64,000 bases of DNA from Palsa-965 sp044448685 (GTDB taxonomy: Bacteria > Bacteroidota > Bacteroidia > Palsa-965): contig JBIOHC010000002.1 in the NCBI GenBank assembly GCA_044448685.1, positions 62,001-126,000 on the forward strand, read 5' to 3'. Both the position numbers and the translations under genes were made by a program. Positions within the stretch are counted from its first letter, which is position 1. Each line of letters begins with the position of its first letter. The notes beneath the pieces were generated by a model. The model worked only from the letters and a program-made list of their open reading frames with translations. It made no database searches and was not told where the DNA came from. Below, piece after piece: positions 49,601 to 57,957 of the stretch.

Positions 49601-50015
49601 AGGTTCTTCCACACTTCAAAACCCAATGTATACCTATCCGGATACAGGTTGTTTCAATGTGCACCTCCTTGTTCTGAACTCTTTTGGATGTCGTGACTCT
49701 GCTGTCAGCCCTGTATGTGTAGCCCCCGACTTTACTTTCTATGCTCCGAATTCATTTACTCCAAACGGAGACGGTCTGAATGACGTATTTGTACCCAAGG
49801 GATACGGTGTAAGAAATGAATCCTATACACTGGACATATTCGACCGCTGGGGCAACCAGCTTTTCCACAGTGAAACCTGGGATAAGGGATGGGATGGAAA
49901 AGCAAATTTCGGCGCCAATATTGCTCAGGTCGATACCTATGTATGGAGGGTTTCCTGCCGCGATTACAATAATATCAAACACGTATTTACCGGAATGGTA
50001 AACCTTTTGAAATAA
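46674..50015 (+). CDS. SprB/PKD-repeat surface protein with gliding-motility C-terminal domain
   Basis: The 1113-residue protein starts at a TTG (46674; an in-frame stop at about 46644 precludes an upstream ATG). A signal peptide ends near AEAQ. The middle (about 290-1020) is a string of Ig/SprB-type beta domains, recognisable by repeated GG-x-(Y/P)-x-Y-x-W-(x)n-G-x-Y-x-V-x-V-x-D (for example GGTAPYNYSWSP, NLPTGSYTCHITDAIGCTA), then a PKD domain around FTASTGANTWNWNFGDFS-like TGANTWNWNFGDF. The C-terminal 95 residues (APNSFTPNGDGLNDVFVPKG, FDRWGNQLFHSETWDKGWDG) are the CHU_C/gliding-type T9SS type B sorting domain. It is probably a cell-surface adhesin or gliding-related protein. Confidence 0.9.
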   Translation: MKKKNYTHLYRVLSCTLLLFTIHFQAEAQTGCPAVVAAGATTVCPGNCTTLSATVQATLGTTNYTVAAIPYAPFSYTAGTAVIVGMDDIFSGVISLPFNFCYFGTSYNQCVIGANGDLTFDLTQAGAYDPWSQSSGPAPNSAYPTNIMSPFHDIDPALGGTITWALYGTAPCRQLVISYNQVPMFSCTTEIATQQIVLNETTNYIDVFIENKPLCATWNNGAAILGIQNTTYTTAITVPGRNGTQWSATNEGWRFSPSGAPSYTLTWFNGATNLGSTPTVSVCPTATTTYTAQLVNTNCDGTNITLNSMVTVTVGGAPVTVVPANPSICPGGSVNLTASGATTYSWSPATGLNTTTGSTVTASPTVNTTYTVTGTSTGCNGVATVTVTLGGGPALTPTQTNVLCNGGSTGAASVTATGGPYTYSWNPGGATTSGITGIPAGNYTVTVSTATGCTSTQVFNITEPPALTLSVAGIAAACNGVCNGQLICIPSGGTSPYNFTWSTGCSTPSCNNICAGAYSLTVHDANGCAATGTATVTQPAPLTVNLFPFPSHCGAADGKDSAVVSGGTVNYTYSWTPGGNTAAVDNNLAPGNYTLTVTDSKGCNVQGTSTINNSSGVTASISASTNVTCYNGSNGSATALAGGGTAPYNYSWSPITCSTATASNLPTGSYTCHITDAIGCTAQTIVVITQPSQVVVTPVVPAVICITQSAPLTATAVGGGGIYTYSWTLSGTGVTSPVSPVVTTTYTVICTDQNGCVSAPATVVVTVNPPLSLSAMPNVSVCPGVNSTLSALASGGNGNYAYAWTPAAGLSSTNISNPVATPAATTVYTVTVSDNCGTPPVTGTVTVTVYAPPVISFTANDTTGCAPLCVKFTAVSNPACQSAAWQYGDGLTGTGCGTVNHCYPNAGTFDVTLKVTDINSCVSTVTKPGYINVYPVPHAAFTANPARVTILSPIVYFTDASTGANTWNWNFGDFSGGSSTLQNPMYTYPDTGCFNVHLLVLNSFGCRDSAVSPVCVAPDFTFYAPNSFTPNGDGLNDVFVPKGYGVRNESYTLDIFDRWGNQLFHSETWDKGWDGKANFGANIAQVDTYVWRVSCRDYNNIKHVFTGMVNLLK

Positions 50016-50078
50016 TACACATGTAACGTTTATAGGTAAACACGACACCTATTCAAATACGTAGAAACGCCTGAAAAA

Positions 50079-50113
50079 ACAAATCCCCGGAATGGTTCAT
50101 TCCGGGGATTTGT
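50079..50113. terminator. Bidirectional terminator between the PKD gene and gyrB
   Basis: AAATCCCCGGAAT (50081-50093) pairs with ATTCCGGGGATTT (50099-50111) over 13 pairs with a 5-base loop; A and T runs on both sides allow both convergent genes to end here. Confidence 0.92.
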
Positions 50114-50130
50114 TTTTGAATTTTTATGTT

Positions 50131-52098
50131 TTATGCGTCAATTTTGGCATATTTCGCATTCTTTTCTATGAATTCCCTTCTTGGGGGGACATCATCACCC
50201 ATGAGCATGGAGAAGATACGATCTGCTTCGGCAGCACTTTCAATAGTTACCTTACGCAAGGTCCTGAACTGAGGGTTGAGGGTAGTAGTCCACAACTGCT
50301 CTGCATTCATCTCACCAAGACCTTTATAACGCTGAATTCCTACAGAACTTTCCTTCCCTTCTCCGCCTGAGAGTTCCCGTACCGCCACAGCCCTGTCATC
50401 CTCATTCCAGCAATACCGTTCTTCCTTGCCTTTTTTAACGAGGTAAAGGGGAGGCGTGGCAATGTAGAGGTGGCCGTTTTCAATCAATTCTTTCATATAG
50501 CGGAAAAAGAACGTCATGATAAGGGTGGAGATGTGAGAACCGTCCACATCGGCATCGGTCATGATAACCACCTTATGATAACGCAGTTTTTCCAGATTCA
50601 GGGCCCTGTTATCTTCTGTAGTTCCCCTGGTTACTCCAAGTGCAGTGAAGATGTTCTTTATTTCCTCGTTTTCATAAATCCTGTATTCCATGGCTTTTTC
50701 CACGTTCAGGATTTTACCTCTTAAAGGCAGGATAGCCTGAAAATCACGGTTACGGCCTTGTTTGGCGGTTCCACCGGCGGAGTCACCCTCTACAAGGAAC
50801 AATTCACAAGCCAGTGGATCACTGTTTGCACAATCGGCCAGCTTTCCGGGTAATCCGGTGCCTGTAAGGACGTTCTTTCTTTGTACAAGTTCCCTGGCTT
50901 TGCGTGCAGCATGACGGGCTGTGGCGGCCAGGATCACTTTATCTACAATTACTTTGGCTTGTTTAGGGTGTTCTTCCAGGTAATTGCTCAGCATTTCGCT
51001 TACCGCAGTATCTACAGATCCCATTACCTCATTATTTCCAAGCTTGGTCTTGGTCTGACCTTCAAACTGAGGCTCCTGAACCTTTACGGAAATAACAGCT
51101 GTAAGTCCTTCCCGGAAGTCATCACCGCTTATCTCCAGCTTCACTTTTTGCAAAAGGCCAGCCTTATCGGCGTAGCTTTTGAGTGTACGTGTGAGTCCGC
51201 GTCGGAAACCCGCCAGGTGGGTTCCACCTTCATGGGTATTGATATTGTTTACATAAGAGTGAATATTTTCCGAGAAAGAGGTATTATACGTCATGGCCAG
51301 TTCGATGGGAACACCATACTTATCACTTTCCAGGTAAATACAATCTTCAATCAGTTTTTCCCTGTTGGCATCAAGAAAAGCAACAAATTCCTGTAGACCG
51401 CCTTCTGAATAAAATATTTCTCCAAGGAAATTACCGGCTTCATCCTTATGTCTCTTGTCAGTCAGGGTAATTTTAATTCCTTTATTGAGGTAGGCCAGCT
51501 CGCGTATACGTGCCGCCAGTGTTTCATAGTTATACTCATGTACGATAAAGATGGAGTCATCGGGTTTGAAGGTGACAATCGTTCCGCGATAATCGGTAGG
51601 TCCGATTTCCTTCACATCGTACAAAGGTTTGCCGATGGAATATTCCTGTACATAATGCTTACCCTTGAGGTGAACATCCACACGCATCATCGTCGAAAGA
51701 GCATTCACACAAGATACACCTACACCGTGCAAACCACCGGAAACTTTATAGGAGTCCTTATCGAATTTACCACCGGCATGCAGTACTGTCAATACCACCT
51801 CGAGGGCTGATTTCTTTTCCTTATGCATGATATCAACAGGAATTCCCCGTCCATCATCCTTAACGGTGATTGAGTTATCCTCATTGATCCAAACATCAAT
51901 GTTTTTGCAATGTCCGGCCAAAGCCTCATCAATGGAGTTATCCACGACTTCATATACCAGGTGATGCAGGCCTTTAAAGCCGATATCACCGATATACATG
52001 GCAGGTCTTTTGCGGACGGCTTCCAGCCCTTCCAGAACCTGTATACTGTCTGCAGAATAATCGGATGCTGAAACACTCTCTTTCACTACTTCTTCCAT
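50131..52098 (-). CDS. gyrB: DNA gyrase subunit B
   Basis: The 655-residue protein is the ATPase subunit of gyrase. GHKL ATPase motifs are HHLVYEVVDNSIDEALAG (about 45-62), DDGRGIPVD, and the GLHGVGVSCVNALS loop. The TOPRIM domain has LFLVEGDSAGGTAKQGRNRD (about 442-461) with the metal-binding MTDADVDGSHI. The C-terminal region ends FSMLMGDDVPPRREFIEKNA. Its length is normal for GyrB without the insert of gamma-proteobacteria. A -10 box (TATATTTG) lies 39 bases before the ATG. It is convergent with the PKD gene. Confidence 0.98.
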   Translation of the reverse strand: MEEVVKESVSASDYSADSIQVLEGLEAVRKRPAMYIGDIGFKGLHHLVYEVVDNSIDEALAGHCKNIDVWINEDNSITVKDDGRGIPVDIMHKEKKSALEVVLTVLHAGGKFDKDSYKVSGGLHGVGVSCVNALSTMMRVDVHLKGKHYVQEYSIGKPLYDVKEIGPTDYRGTIVTFKPDDSIFIVHEYNYETLAARIRELAYLNKGIKITLTDKRHKDEAGNFLGEIFYSEGGLQEFVAFLDANREKLIEDCIYLESDKYGVPIELAMTYNTSFSENIHSYVNNINTHEGGTHLAGFRRGLTRTLKSYADKAGLLQKVKLEISGDDFREGLTAVISVKVQEPQFEGQTKTKLGNNEVMGSVDTAVSEMLSNYLEEHPKQAKVIVDKVILAATARHAARKARELVQRKNVLTGTGLPGKLADCANSDPLACELFLVEGDSAGGTAKQGRNRDFQAILPLRGKILNVEKAMEYRIYENEEIKNIFTALGVTRGTTEDNRALNLEKLRYHKVVIMTDADVDGSHISTLIMTFFFRYMKELIENGHLYIATPPLYLVKKGKEERYCWNEDDRAVAVRELSGGEGKESSVGIQRYKGLGEMNAEQLWTTTLNPQFRTLRKVTIESAAEADRIFSMLMGDDVPPRREFIEKNAKYAKIDA

Positions 52099-52136
52099 AG
52101 GATTTTAGGTGATTTGGATGTAATTTTGATATCTTT

Positions 52137-52144
52137 CAAATATA
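52137..52144 (-). promoter_or_regulatory. -10 box of gyrB
   Basis: TATATTTG on the minus strand, exact TAnnTTTG, 39 bases before the gyrB ATG. No strong -35 is visible. Confidence 0.5.
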
Positions 52145-52281
52145 GTGAAAATTAAGCAGTTAGCCATAAAAAAAAGAGCCCCAAACAGGGTGTTTTTTAT
52201 GAACAAATGTTAATAAAAATCGGAGAGGGAAACTTGCTTATCCAGACTGAATTTATACACTCAAAGTGGTCCTGTTTATCC

Positions 52282-53970
52282 CTAGAAGATTAACGAAATT
52301 CCGAGCATAAAATTGAATTGCTGGGCAGGATAATCATTCCAGCGGTAGTATTTTTCCGCTCCTATATTATTCAGGCGCAGAAAGCCTGAATAATAGCGGC
52401 GAAACCGGTATTCAACACCCAGGTTAACATCTGCCAGGGGCTGTATTTCTTTGGATGTAACAAGCATGGCATAGGGAGCAGTTATGCTGCGTGAATAAGT
52501 TCTGGCGAATTGCTGATTGAAAGCAAACAGATCAGCGGTAAAAATGAACGTGTTTTGCAGGTTATAGCGGGCCGATACTCCCACCCTGGTGGTAGGTGTG
52601 TGCCAGGCCTGTACTTCATGCTGGAGGTAATATCGAACATAATCAGCCTTTACGAGGAACCTGAACTTGTCGGTTTTTTGATACCCAACTTCCCCATGCA
52701 GGCTTAACAGAGATCCATCATCATAGACTACCGTGAATTTATTCCGTTGTGAGTCCAGGGTATCATTCACAAAAAAGGCAGCATTCGACACTTCCCCATA
52801 CGATGCATGGGCTTCATACGAGGTATAGGCGCTTATACTGCCTCTGAGCCCACCCGCCACAGTATATTTGTAGCGTGTATTCCGTATATCACCTGCAACA
52901 TCGGGATTCACAAATGGATTTTCAGTGGTAAGCAGGCGATATGTATTCCTGATATCGGCATTTGTAATGGATATAAATGGAGTGATGATATGCTGATAGA
53001 TGTCATAACTCGCTTCGGCATCGGGAAGGAAGAGGTAATAAGGCTCTGTCCTGCCATACTCAGCATAAGCAGAAAGCCCCACCTTGACTTTCCATTTTTC
53101 ACCTTCAGCAGCAATAAACGGATTCAGATGCACCAAACTCGAGTAACTTGTATCATGCAGGGAATGATCCCCGTGGTAGTCTACCGATCCATTCACTCCC
53201 AGAAATTCATCATGACGTTTGTATCCTGCGTCTCCCTGAAGTTCAACCCCGTTCTCACTTGATTTGTAATGATCACCCAGGTAATAATAATTCAGCCGTA
53301 TGCTGTGGTTGATCTTTTTGAGTGAATCCGGATAATGGCTCAGGAGCCCTACATGAGCACCTACATAGTTAAAATACTGGCGTATGGAGTCTTTTGCATG
53401 CGAGAAATTGCCTGCATCATCTCCATAAAAGAAGACTGCATTCCGGGAGTAATCTATTCCTGCATCCAGGGTATGCTTACCGATAAACTTTCTGCCTGAT
53501 AAATTGATATCATCGTCGCTGTATCCGCTGAAGCCGGGAGTTCCTCCTATCTGGGAGGATGCTGAAAGATGGCGGGCATGAATATTCCATTCATTTTCCT
53601 TGGATCGGGTACTGGAATAAAATCCTTCACCATAGGCCGTGAGGTAATTTCCTCCTCCGGCTTTCAGAAAGCCATGATACAGTTTGTTCAGGGGTTCTCC
53701 CTGCATTTTGGCTTCACGTATCGGTTCCACCTCATACCGGGTTTCCATTTTACGGGGCAACAGCTTGTAATCGATAGCAGGAGCCTGAACAGCAGTATCA
53801 ATAATGGAAGGTGTGGAGTTTAGCTTCTGGGCATGCTGTTTTATTTCCGGCTGAAATGCCGAAATAACAATGGTACGGATCTCATCTCCGGGGTCAGTCT
53901 TTGTCTGGGAAGAAAGCTGGAAACTTATGCCCGACAGAATTGTCAGGATCAGCCGGCTGAATTTGTTCAT
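52282..53970 (-). CDS. TonB-receptor-like outer-membrane beta-barrel protein
   Basis: The 562-residue protein has a signal peptide (about 1-22), a short periplasmic segment rich in conserved residues (TIVISAFQPEIKQHAQKLNS, YKLLPRKMETRYEVEPIREA) and then about 400 residues of alternating strands with aromatic girdles, ending in a final Phe (FNFMLGISLIF), as outer-membrane barrels do. No plug domain is visible, so it is not a full TonB receptor. It overlaps the preceding TPR gene by four bases (ATGA), indicating translational coupling and probably a joint complex. I know this as a conserved Bacteroidota pair of unknown role. Confidence 0.75.
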   Translation of the reverse strand: MNKFSRLILTILSGISFQLSSQTKTDPGDEIRTIVISAFQPEIKQHAQKLNSTPSIIDTAVQAPAIDYKLLPRKMETRYEVEPIREAKMQGEPLNKLYHGFLKAGGGNYLTAYGEGFYSSTRSKENEWNIHARHLSASSQIGGTPGFSGYSDDDINLSGRKFIGKHTLDAGIDYSRNAVFFYGDDAGNFSHAKDSIRQYFNYVGAHVGLLSHYPDSLKKINHSIRLNYYYLGDHYKSSENGVELQGDAGYKRHDEFLGVNGSVDYHGDHSLHDTSYSSLVHLNPFIAAEGEKWKVKVGLSAYAEYGRTEPYYLFLPDAEASYDIYQHIITPFISITNADIRNTYRLLTTENPFVNPDVAGDIRNTRYKYTVAGGLRGSISAYTSYEAHASYGEVSNAAFFVNDTLDSQRNKFTVVYDDGSLLSLHGEVGYQKTDKFRFLVKADYVRYYLQHEVQAWHTPTTRVGVSARYNLQNTFIFTADLFAFNQQFARTYSRSITAPYAMLVTSKEIQPLADVNLGVEYRFRRYYSGFLRLNNIGAEKYYRWNDYPAQQFNFMLGISLIF

Positions 53971-56900
53971 CTCTGCATATCTCCTTTCTTATCTTCTTCA
54001 AAAAGCTGTTTATCTTTTTCGTTGTTTATGGGCACGAGGATATCTTTCTCTTCCTGTACAGGTTTCGCTTTCTCAGCATCCATAATCCGTGTAAGCTTTT
54101 CCTGGGCCTGGGTTTTGAGGTCAGGGAGTTCCGTATTCTTTATAAAATCGTTCAGGATAAATTTTGCATGAAAGGTATCAGCCTGAGCCAGGTAATTATC
54201 AGAAAGGAGGAGGAATGCCTTACCGGCCCATGTTTTATACCCCGCTTGCTGACGGATGATTTCGAAAATACTTTTTTCAGCCGGTTTGAATTCCTTTCTC
54301 TGGTATTGAATCTGAGCCAGATAATAAGCTGCCTCGGCTGCTGTTTCGTTTTTAGGTCCGGCTTTTACCAGTCCGTATTCATTATAGGCCAGGTTATAAT
54401 TCTGGGTTTGTATGGCTGTACGTGCAATAACCAGATGGGCTTCCAGAGCTGTTTCAGGAGGAAGATTTTCAGAGCTCAGCACCTTATTGGCGGCTCCGGA
54501 AGCATTGTCATACTGTAGCAATGCCCATGCAGAACGCATCATACCAATACGTGCATCAAATGCATAAGCCGGCAATGCCTCCAGTCTCAAATAGTATTCA
54601 TATGCAGGAGCATAATCCTTTCTGTTATAACAAATGGCAGCCGACCGGCGTAATGCAGGCTCCGTATATTTTCCCGGTGGCAAATTAAGTATGGCTTTGT
54701 AACCGGTAAGTGCATCTTCCGGCTTATTGTTTTTCAGATCGCACTCTGCCTTCATATACAGGGCATCATAGCTGAATATGCCGGAAGGGAATCCATTCAG
54801 ATATTTGGCCAATGCCGGTGCTGCATTAGCGCAATCACCTGCCCCATAATAATCACGGGCTATTTTATAGGTGATTGAGTCTATCTGACTGTTGGAAGGC
54901 TTCTCCCCTATCCCCTGGAGATAGGTTACATAGCCCGGAGGATCTTTTTTCACCTCTGCATAAATATGCCTGATCTGAGGGAGTACATTATTCGCTTCTT
55001 CCGAATGCTTATCCAGATCTACTACCTTTTTATAGCAAATAAGGGCGTGGTCATAATCACTCTGATTTTCGTATATAAGACCCATCTGGCTGTAGCAGCG
55101 CCTCATATAAGGACTTCCGTTATTCTCTGCAATAAGCATATTATAATAGCGCACAGCTTCTTCAGGCCTGTCAATCAACTGATAGGTATGTGCCACCTCA
55201 AAACGGGCAGCCGGTATATAACCCGATTTAGGATACAGACTCAGTAAGCTTGAGAGTGCGTTAATTTTGGCTTCATATTTTTTCTCAAGGCCAAGTGACA
55301 TTCCACGCTGATAGAGCGCATAATCTTTTTCCATGCTCCGGCTTGTCTTTGTCTGCACTGCCTGGTCATAAAAATCGGCAGCTGCCGAAAACTCACGGCT
55401 TACATAATAGCAGTCGCCGATACGCATACAGGCATCACAAACCTTGTCAGGAGGGGCTGATTTGTCAAGGACAAATTTCCTAAGGGCAATAATGGCTGCA
55501 GGATACTCCTTCAGCTGGTAATGCGTATAACCGATATTGTATTGAACTGTTGAATACATCGGTGTTCGCGGAGCCCCTGCTTCTACCTGGTATATTTTAT
55601 AGTTTTCAAGAGCCGTTTCATACAATCCCTGATCCCCTTTCTTTTCTGCCCGTTGGTAAAAAGCTTCCGCAGTCCAGTATTTAGCCAGAGCATTGGTAAC
55701 AGGGTCTACAGGATATTTCATGGCTTTTGCAAAATGCCTGACAGCCTGTTCAAATTCAAAATTCGTGTAGAGCTCCACACCCCGGTTATAGGCTATTTGC
55801 TGGTATACCGGTTTCAGGACTTCATTCAGGTTCCTGATCTGTTCTATGGATTTGAGGGCATCTTCATAATTTTTGGTAACCAGGTTGATCTTAACCAGAT
55901 AAGAATAGGCTTCATCAGCACGTGCCGAATTCGGATATTCCGCAATATAAGCCTGTAGTGCCTGAATGGCCTGGTTAAAAGGGCTGTATGACAATTCATA
56001 GGTCAGCTCAGCGAAGGAAAAGAGTGCATCTTCCCGTATGGCCTTGTTGAAATGCATGCGGGAAGCCTCAGAAAAAGCATTTTGGGCAAAATGTTTGTTC
56101 TGTTTTGCCAGGTAACAGCTTCCCAGATGATAATTGGCGTTCTGACTCAGGCTATCATCAACCCCTGTTGCATCTTTGAATGCCACAATGGCCGGATCAT
56201 AATCAGAGGCCATGAAATAAGCGTATCCGAGTTCATAGGAATCGGAACGGTTCAATGCATTTGTTTTATGGTATCGCTCCAGATACGGGATTGATTCCTT
56301 GAATCTGTTCGTGTGGAAATAGGCTTCACCGAGTATGCGTGCAAGCTCCGGAGCCCTCTTCGTGCTTGCCGAATCAAGCAGGGCAGGAACATAAGTGATT
56401 ACATCCTCATACCGGTGACGCAGAAAATAAATCTGAGCTATGTAATACGGAACAACAGCTTCAAACGTCGGGTCTTTTTCAAGTTTTACAAACTCACTCA
56501 GAGCCGATTCATACTTCTTTTCCCCGTATAAAATATGTGCGTAATAATAGGCTGCGGGAATGCTGTATTTGGTATTCCTGCCATAGATTTCATTCAGATC
56601 GCTTTTAGCCTTTTGAACAGAATCTGTTTCCAGATTGCTGTAACCCCGTTTGAAATAGAATTCTGCTTTCTCCGTTTCGTTAAGGTCGAACACATCAACC
56701 GTATTAAACCATTCTACGGCAGCTTTATAATTTTTTTTGCGGTAATTATATTTACCCAGACAGAAACGCACACTTCGCACCCTGGGACTTTCAGGATAAT
56801 CGTGAATGAATTTTTTCAGAAGGTATTCGGCATCCTTATGAAAGAGTTCCATAGCACAAACTGCTGAATAGTAATCGGCATCTGTACGGATCAGGGAATG

Positions 56901-57125
56901 GGAAGATGATTCATGCTGAGCCGCACGGATGAAGAGATCCTGGGCTGCGGCATAATCTGCAATACTAAAGAGTTCCAATCCTTGTTTGAATGCAGCATCC
57001 GGATCTGTATATACTGTTGTTTTCTGCGCACCGGCCTCCGTAAGGAAGAATACCAGAAACACCAGAACGGCTATACACCTCCTGGCCGGGCCTTTTGTAG
57101 TAAACCCTGTATGTTCCTGCTTCAT
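53967..57125 (-). CDS. Large periplasmic TPR protein
   Basis: The 1052-residue protein has a signal peptide (about 1-33, cut near EAGAQ) and some 20-25 tetratricopeptide repeats spread from about 45 to 990 (for example YYFKRGYSNLETDSVQKAKS-like FKRGYSNLETDSVQKAKSD; YNIGYTHYQLKEYPAAIIAL; AYYLAQIQYQRKEFKPAEKS), ending in a charged Lys/Glu tail. Such long TPR solenoids scaffold multi-protein assemblies. Its stop overlaps the start of the beta-barrel gene. A partner role in an outer-membrane assembly or transport complex is my inference. Upstream TACCTTTA is one mismatch from a -10 box. Confidence 0.85.
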   Translation of the reverse strand: MKQEHTGFTTKGPARRCIAVLVFLVFFLTEAGAQKTTVYTDPDAAFKQGLELFSIADYAAAQDLFIRAAQHESSSHSLIRTDADYYSAVCAMELFHKDAEYLLKKFIHDYPESPRVRSVRFCLGKYNYRKKNYKAAVEWFNTVDVFDLNETEKAEFYFKRGYSNLETDSVQKAKSDLNEIYGRNTKYSIPAAYYYAHILYGEKKYESALSEFVKLEKDPTFEAVVPYYIAQIYFLRHRYEDVITYVPALLDSASTKRAPELARILGEAYFHTNRFKESIPYLERYHKTNALNRSDSYELGYAYFMASDYDPAIVAFKDATGVDDSLSQNANYHLGSCYLAKQNKHFAQNAFSEASRMHFNKAIREDALFSFAELTYELSYSPFNQAIQALQAYIAEYPNSARADEAYSYLVKINLVTKNYEDALKSIEQIRNLNEVLKPVYQQIAYNRGVELYTNFEFEQAVRHFAKAMKYPVDPVTNALAKYWTAEAFYQRAEKKGDQGLYETALENYKIYQVEAGAPRTPMYSTVQYNIGYTHYQLKEYPAAIIALRKFVLDKSAPPDKVCDACMRIGDCYYVSREFSAAADFYDQAVQTKTSRSMEKDYALYQRGMSLGLEKKYEAKINALSSLLSLYPKSGYIPAARFEVAHTYQLIDRPEEAVRYYNMLIAENNGSPYMRRCYSQMGLIYENQSDYDHALICYKKVVDLDKHSEEANNVLPQIRHIYAEVKKDPPGYVTYLQGIGEKPSNSQIDSITYKIARDYYGAGDCANAAPALAKYLNGFPSGIFSYDALYMKAECDLKNNKPEDALTGYKAILNLPPGKYTEPALRRSAAICYNRKDYAPAYEYYLRLEALPAYAFDARIGMMRSAWALLQYDNASGAANKVLSSENLPPETALEAHLVIARTAIQTQNYNLAYNEYGLVKAGPKNETAAEAAYYLAQIQYQRKEFKPAEKSIFEIIRQQAGYKTWAGKAFLLLSDNYLAQADTFHAKFILNDFIKNTELPDLKTQAQEKLTRIMDAEKAKPVQEEKDILVPINNEKDKQLFEEDKKGDMQR

Positions 57126-57270
57126 TTTCCGATAAATACTATCAGGTAAAGGTAGGTATCATAGCAGGGTTGGAATGGATTGGTTAATTGTAAGTTATGA
57201 ACGTATACATGTTAAGATTATTGCGTGCTACGGGTAATTCACTTCATGGCTTGGGCGTAAATTCGCCCTT

Positions 57271-57957
57271 ATGACACTTGACAGGAGTATCTCACTCGAA
57301 AATGTTTCCATTTATCAGGAGCACAATCTTGTTCTGAGTAATATTTCTTTTCACATCAATAAAGGTGAGCTGGTATACCTGTTGGGTAAAACAGGCAGCG
57401 GAAAAAGCAGTCTCCTCAAAACCCTTTATTCGGACCTCCCGCTTACCAAGGGAGAAGCCAGTATTGCCGGGCATAATCTGGGAACAATCAAACGCAGGGA
57501 AATAGCTTTTCTGAGACGGAAGCTCGGTATCGTCTTTCAGGATTTTCAGCTTCTTACCGACCGGAATGTGCAGGACAATCTGCGTTTTGTACTCAAAGCC
57601 ACCGGCTGGAAGAATAAAGCTGAAATGGCAAAAAGGATAGAAGATGTCCTTACCAAGGTTGGTCTTGTGAGTAAAGCATTAAAAATGACACATGAATTAT
57701 CCGGAGGAGAGCAGCAAAGGGTGGCAATTGCAAGGGCATTGCTGAATGATCCCGAAGTTATTCTGGCTGATGAACCAACCGGAAATCTGGACCCTGAAAC
57801 CTCTGAAGGAATTATTTCTCTCCTGCTGGACATCAGCCATACCGGAAGGGCAGTGTTGATTGCAACACATGATATCATGATGTACCAGAAATTCCCTTCC
57901 CGCATTCTGAAATGCGAAAACGGGGAACTTATCGATTCAGCATTGGCTGCTAAATAA
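57271..57957 (+). CDS. ftsE: Cell-division ABC ATPase FtsE
   Basis: The 228-residue ATPase has Walker A GKTGSGKSS (about 39-47), the signature LSGGEQQRVAIARAL (about 143-157) and Walker B VILADEPTGNLD. FtsE-type residues (VFQDFQLLTDRNVQDNLRFV) fit the MacB/FtsE class. FtsX is not next to it, which is common in Bacteroidota. A palindrome GGGCGTAAATTCGCCC at 57252-57267 lies just before the ATG; within it TAAATTCG is one base from a -10 box. The last 8 bases overlap the convergent glycosyltransferase gene. FtsE-FtsX controls peptidoglycan hydrolysis at division. Confidence 0.88.
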   Translation: MTLDRSISLENVSIYQEHNLVLSNISFHINKGELVYLLGKTGSGKSSLLKTLYSDLPLTKGEASIAGHNLGTIKRREIAFLRRKLGIVFQDFQLLTDRNVQDNLRFVLKATGWKNKAEMAKRIEDVLTKVGLVSKALKMTHELSGGEQQRVAIARALLNDPEVILADEPTGNLDPETSEGIISLLLDISHTGRAVLIATHDIMMYQKFPSRILKCENGELIDSALAAK

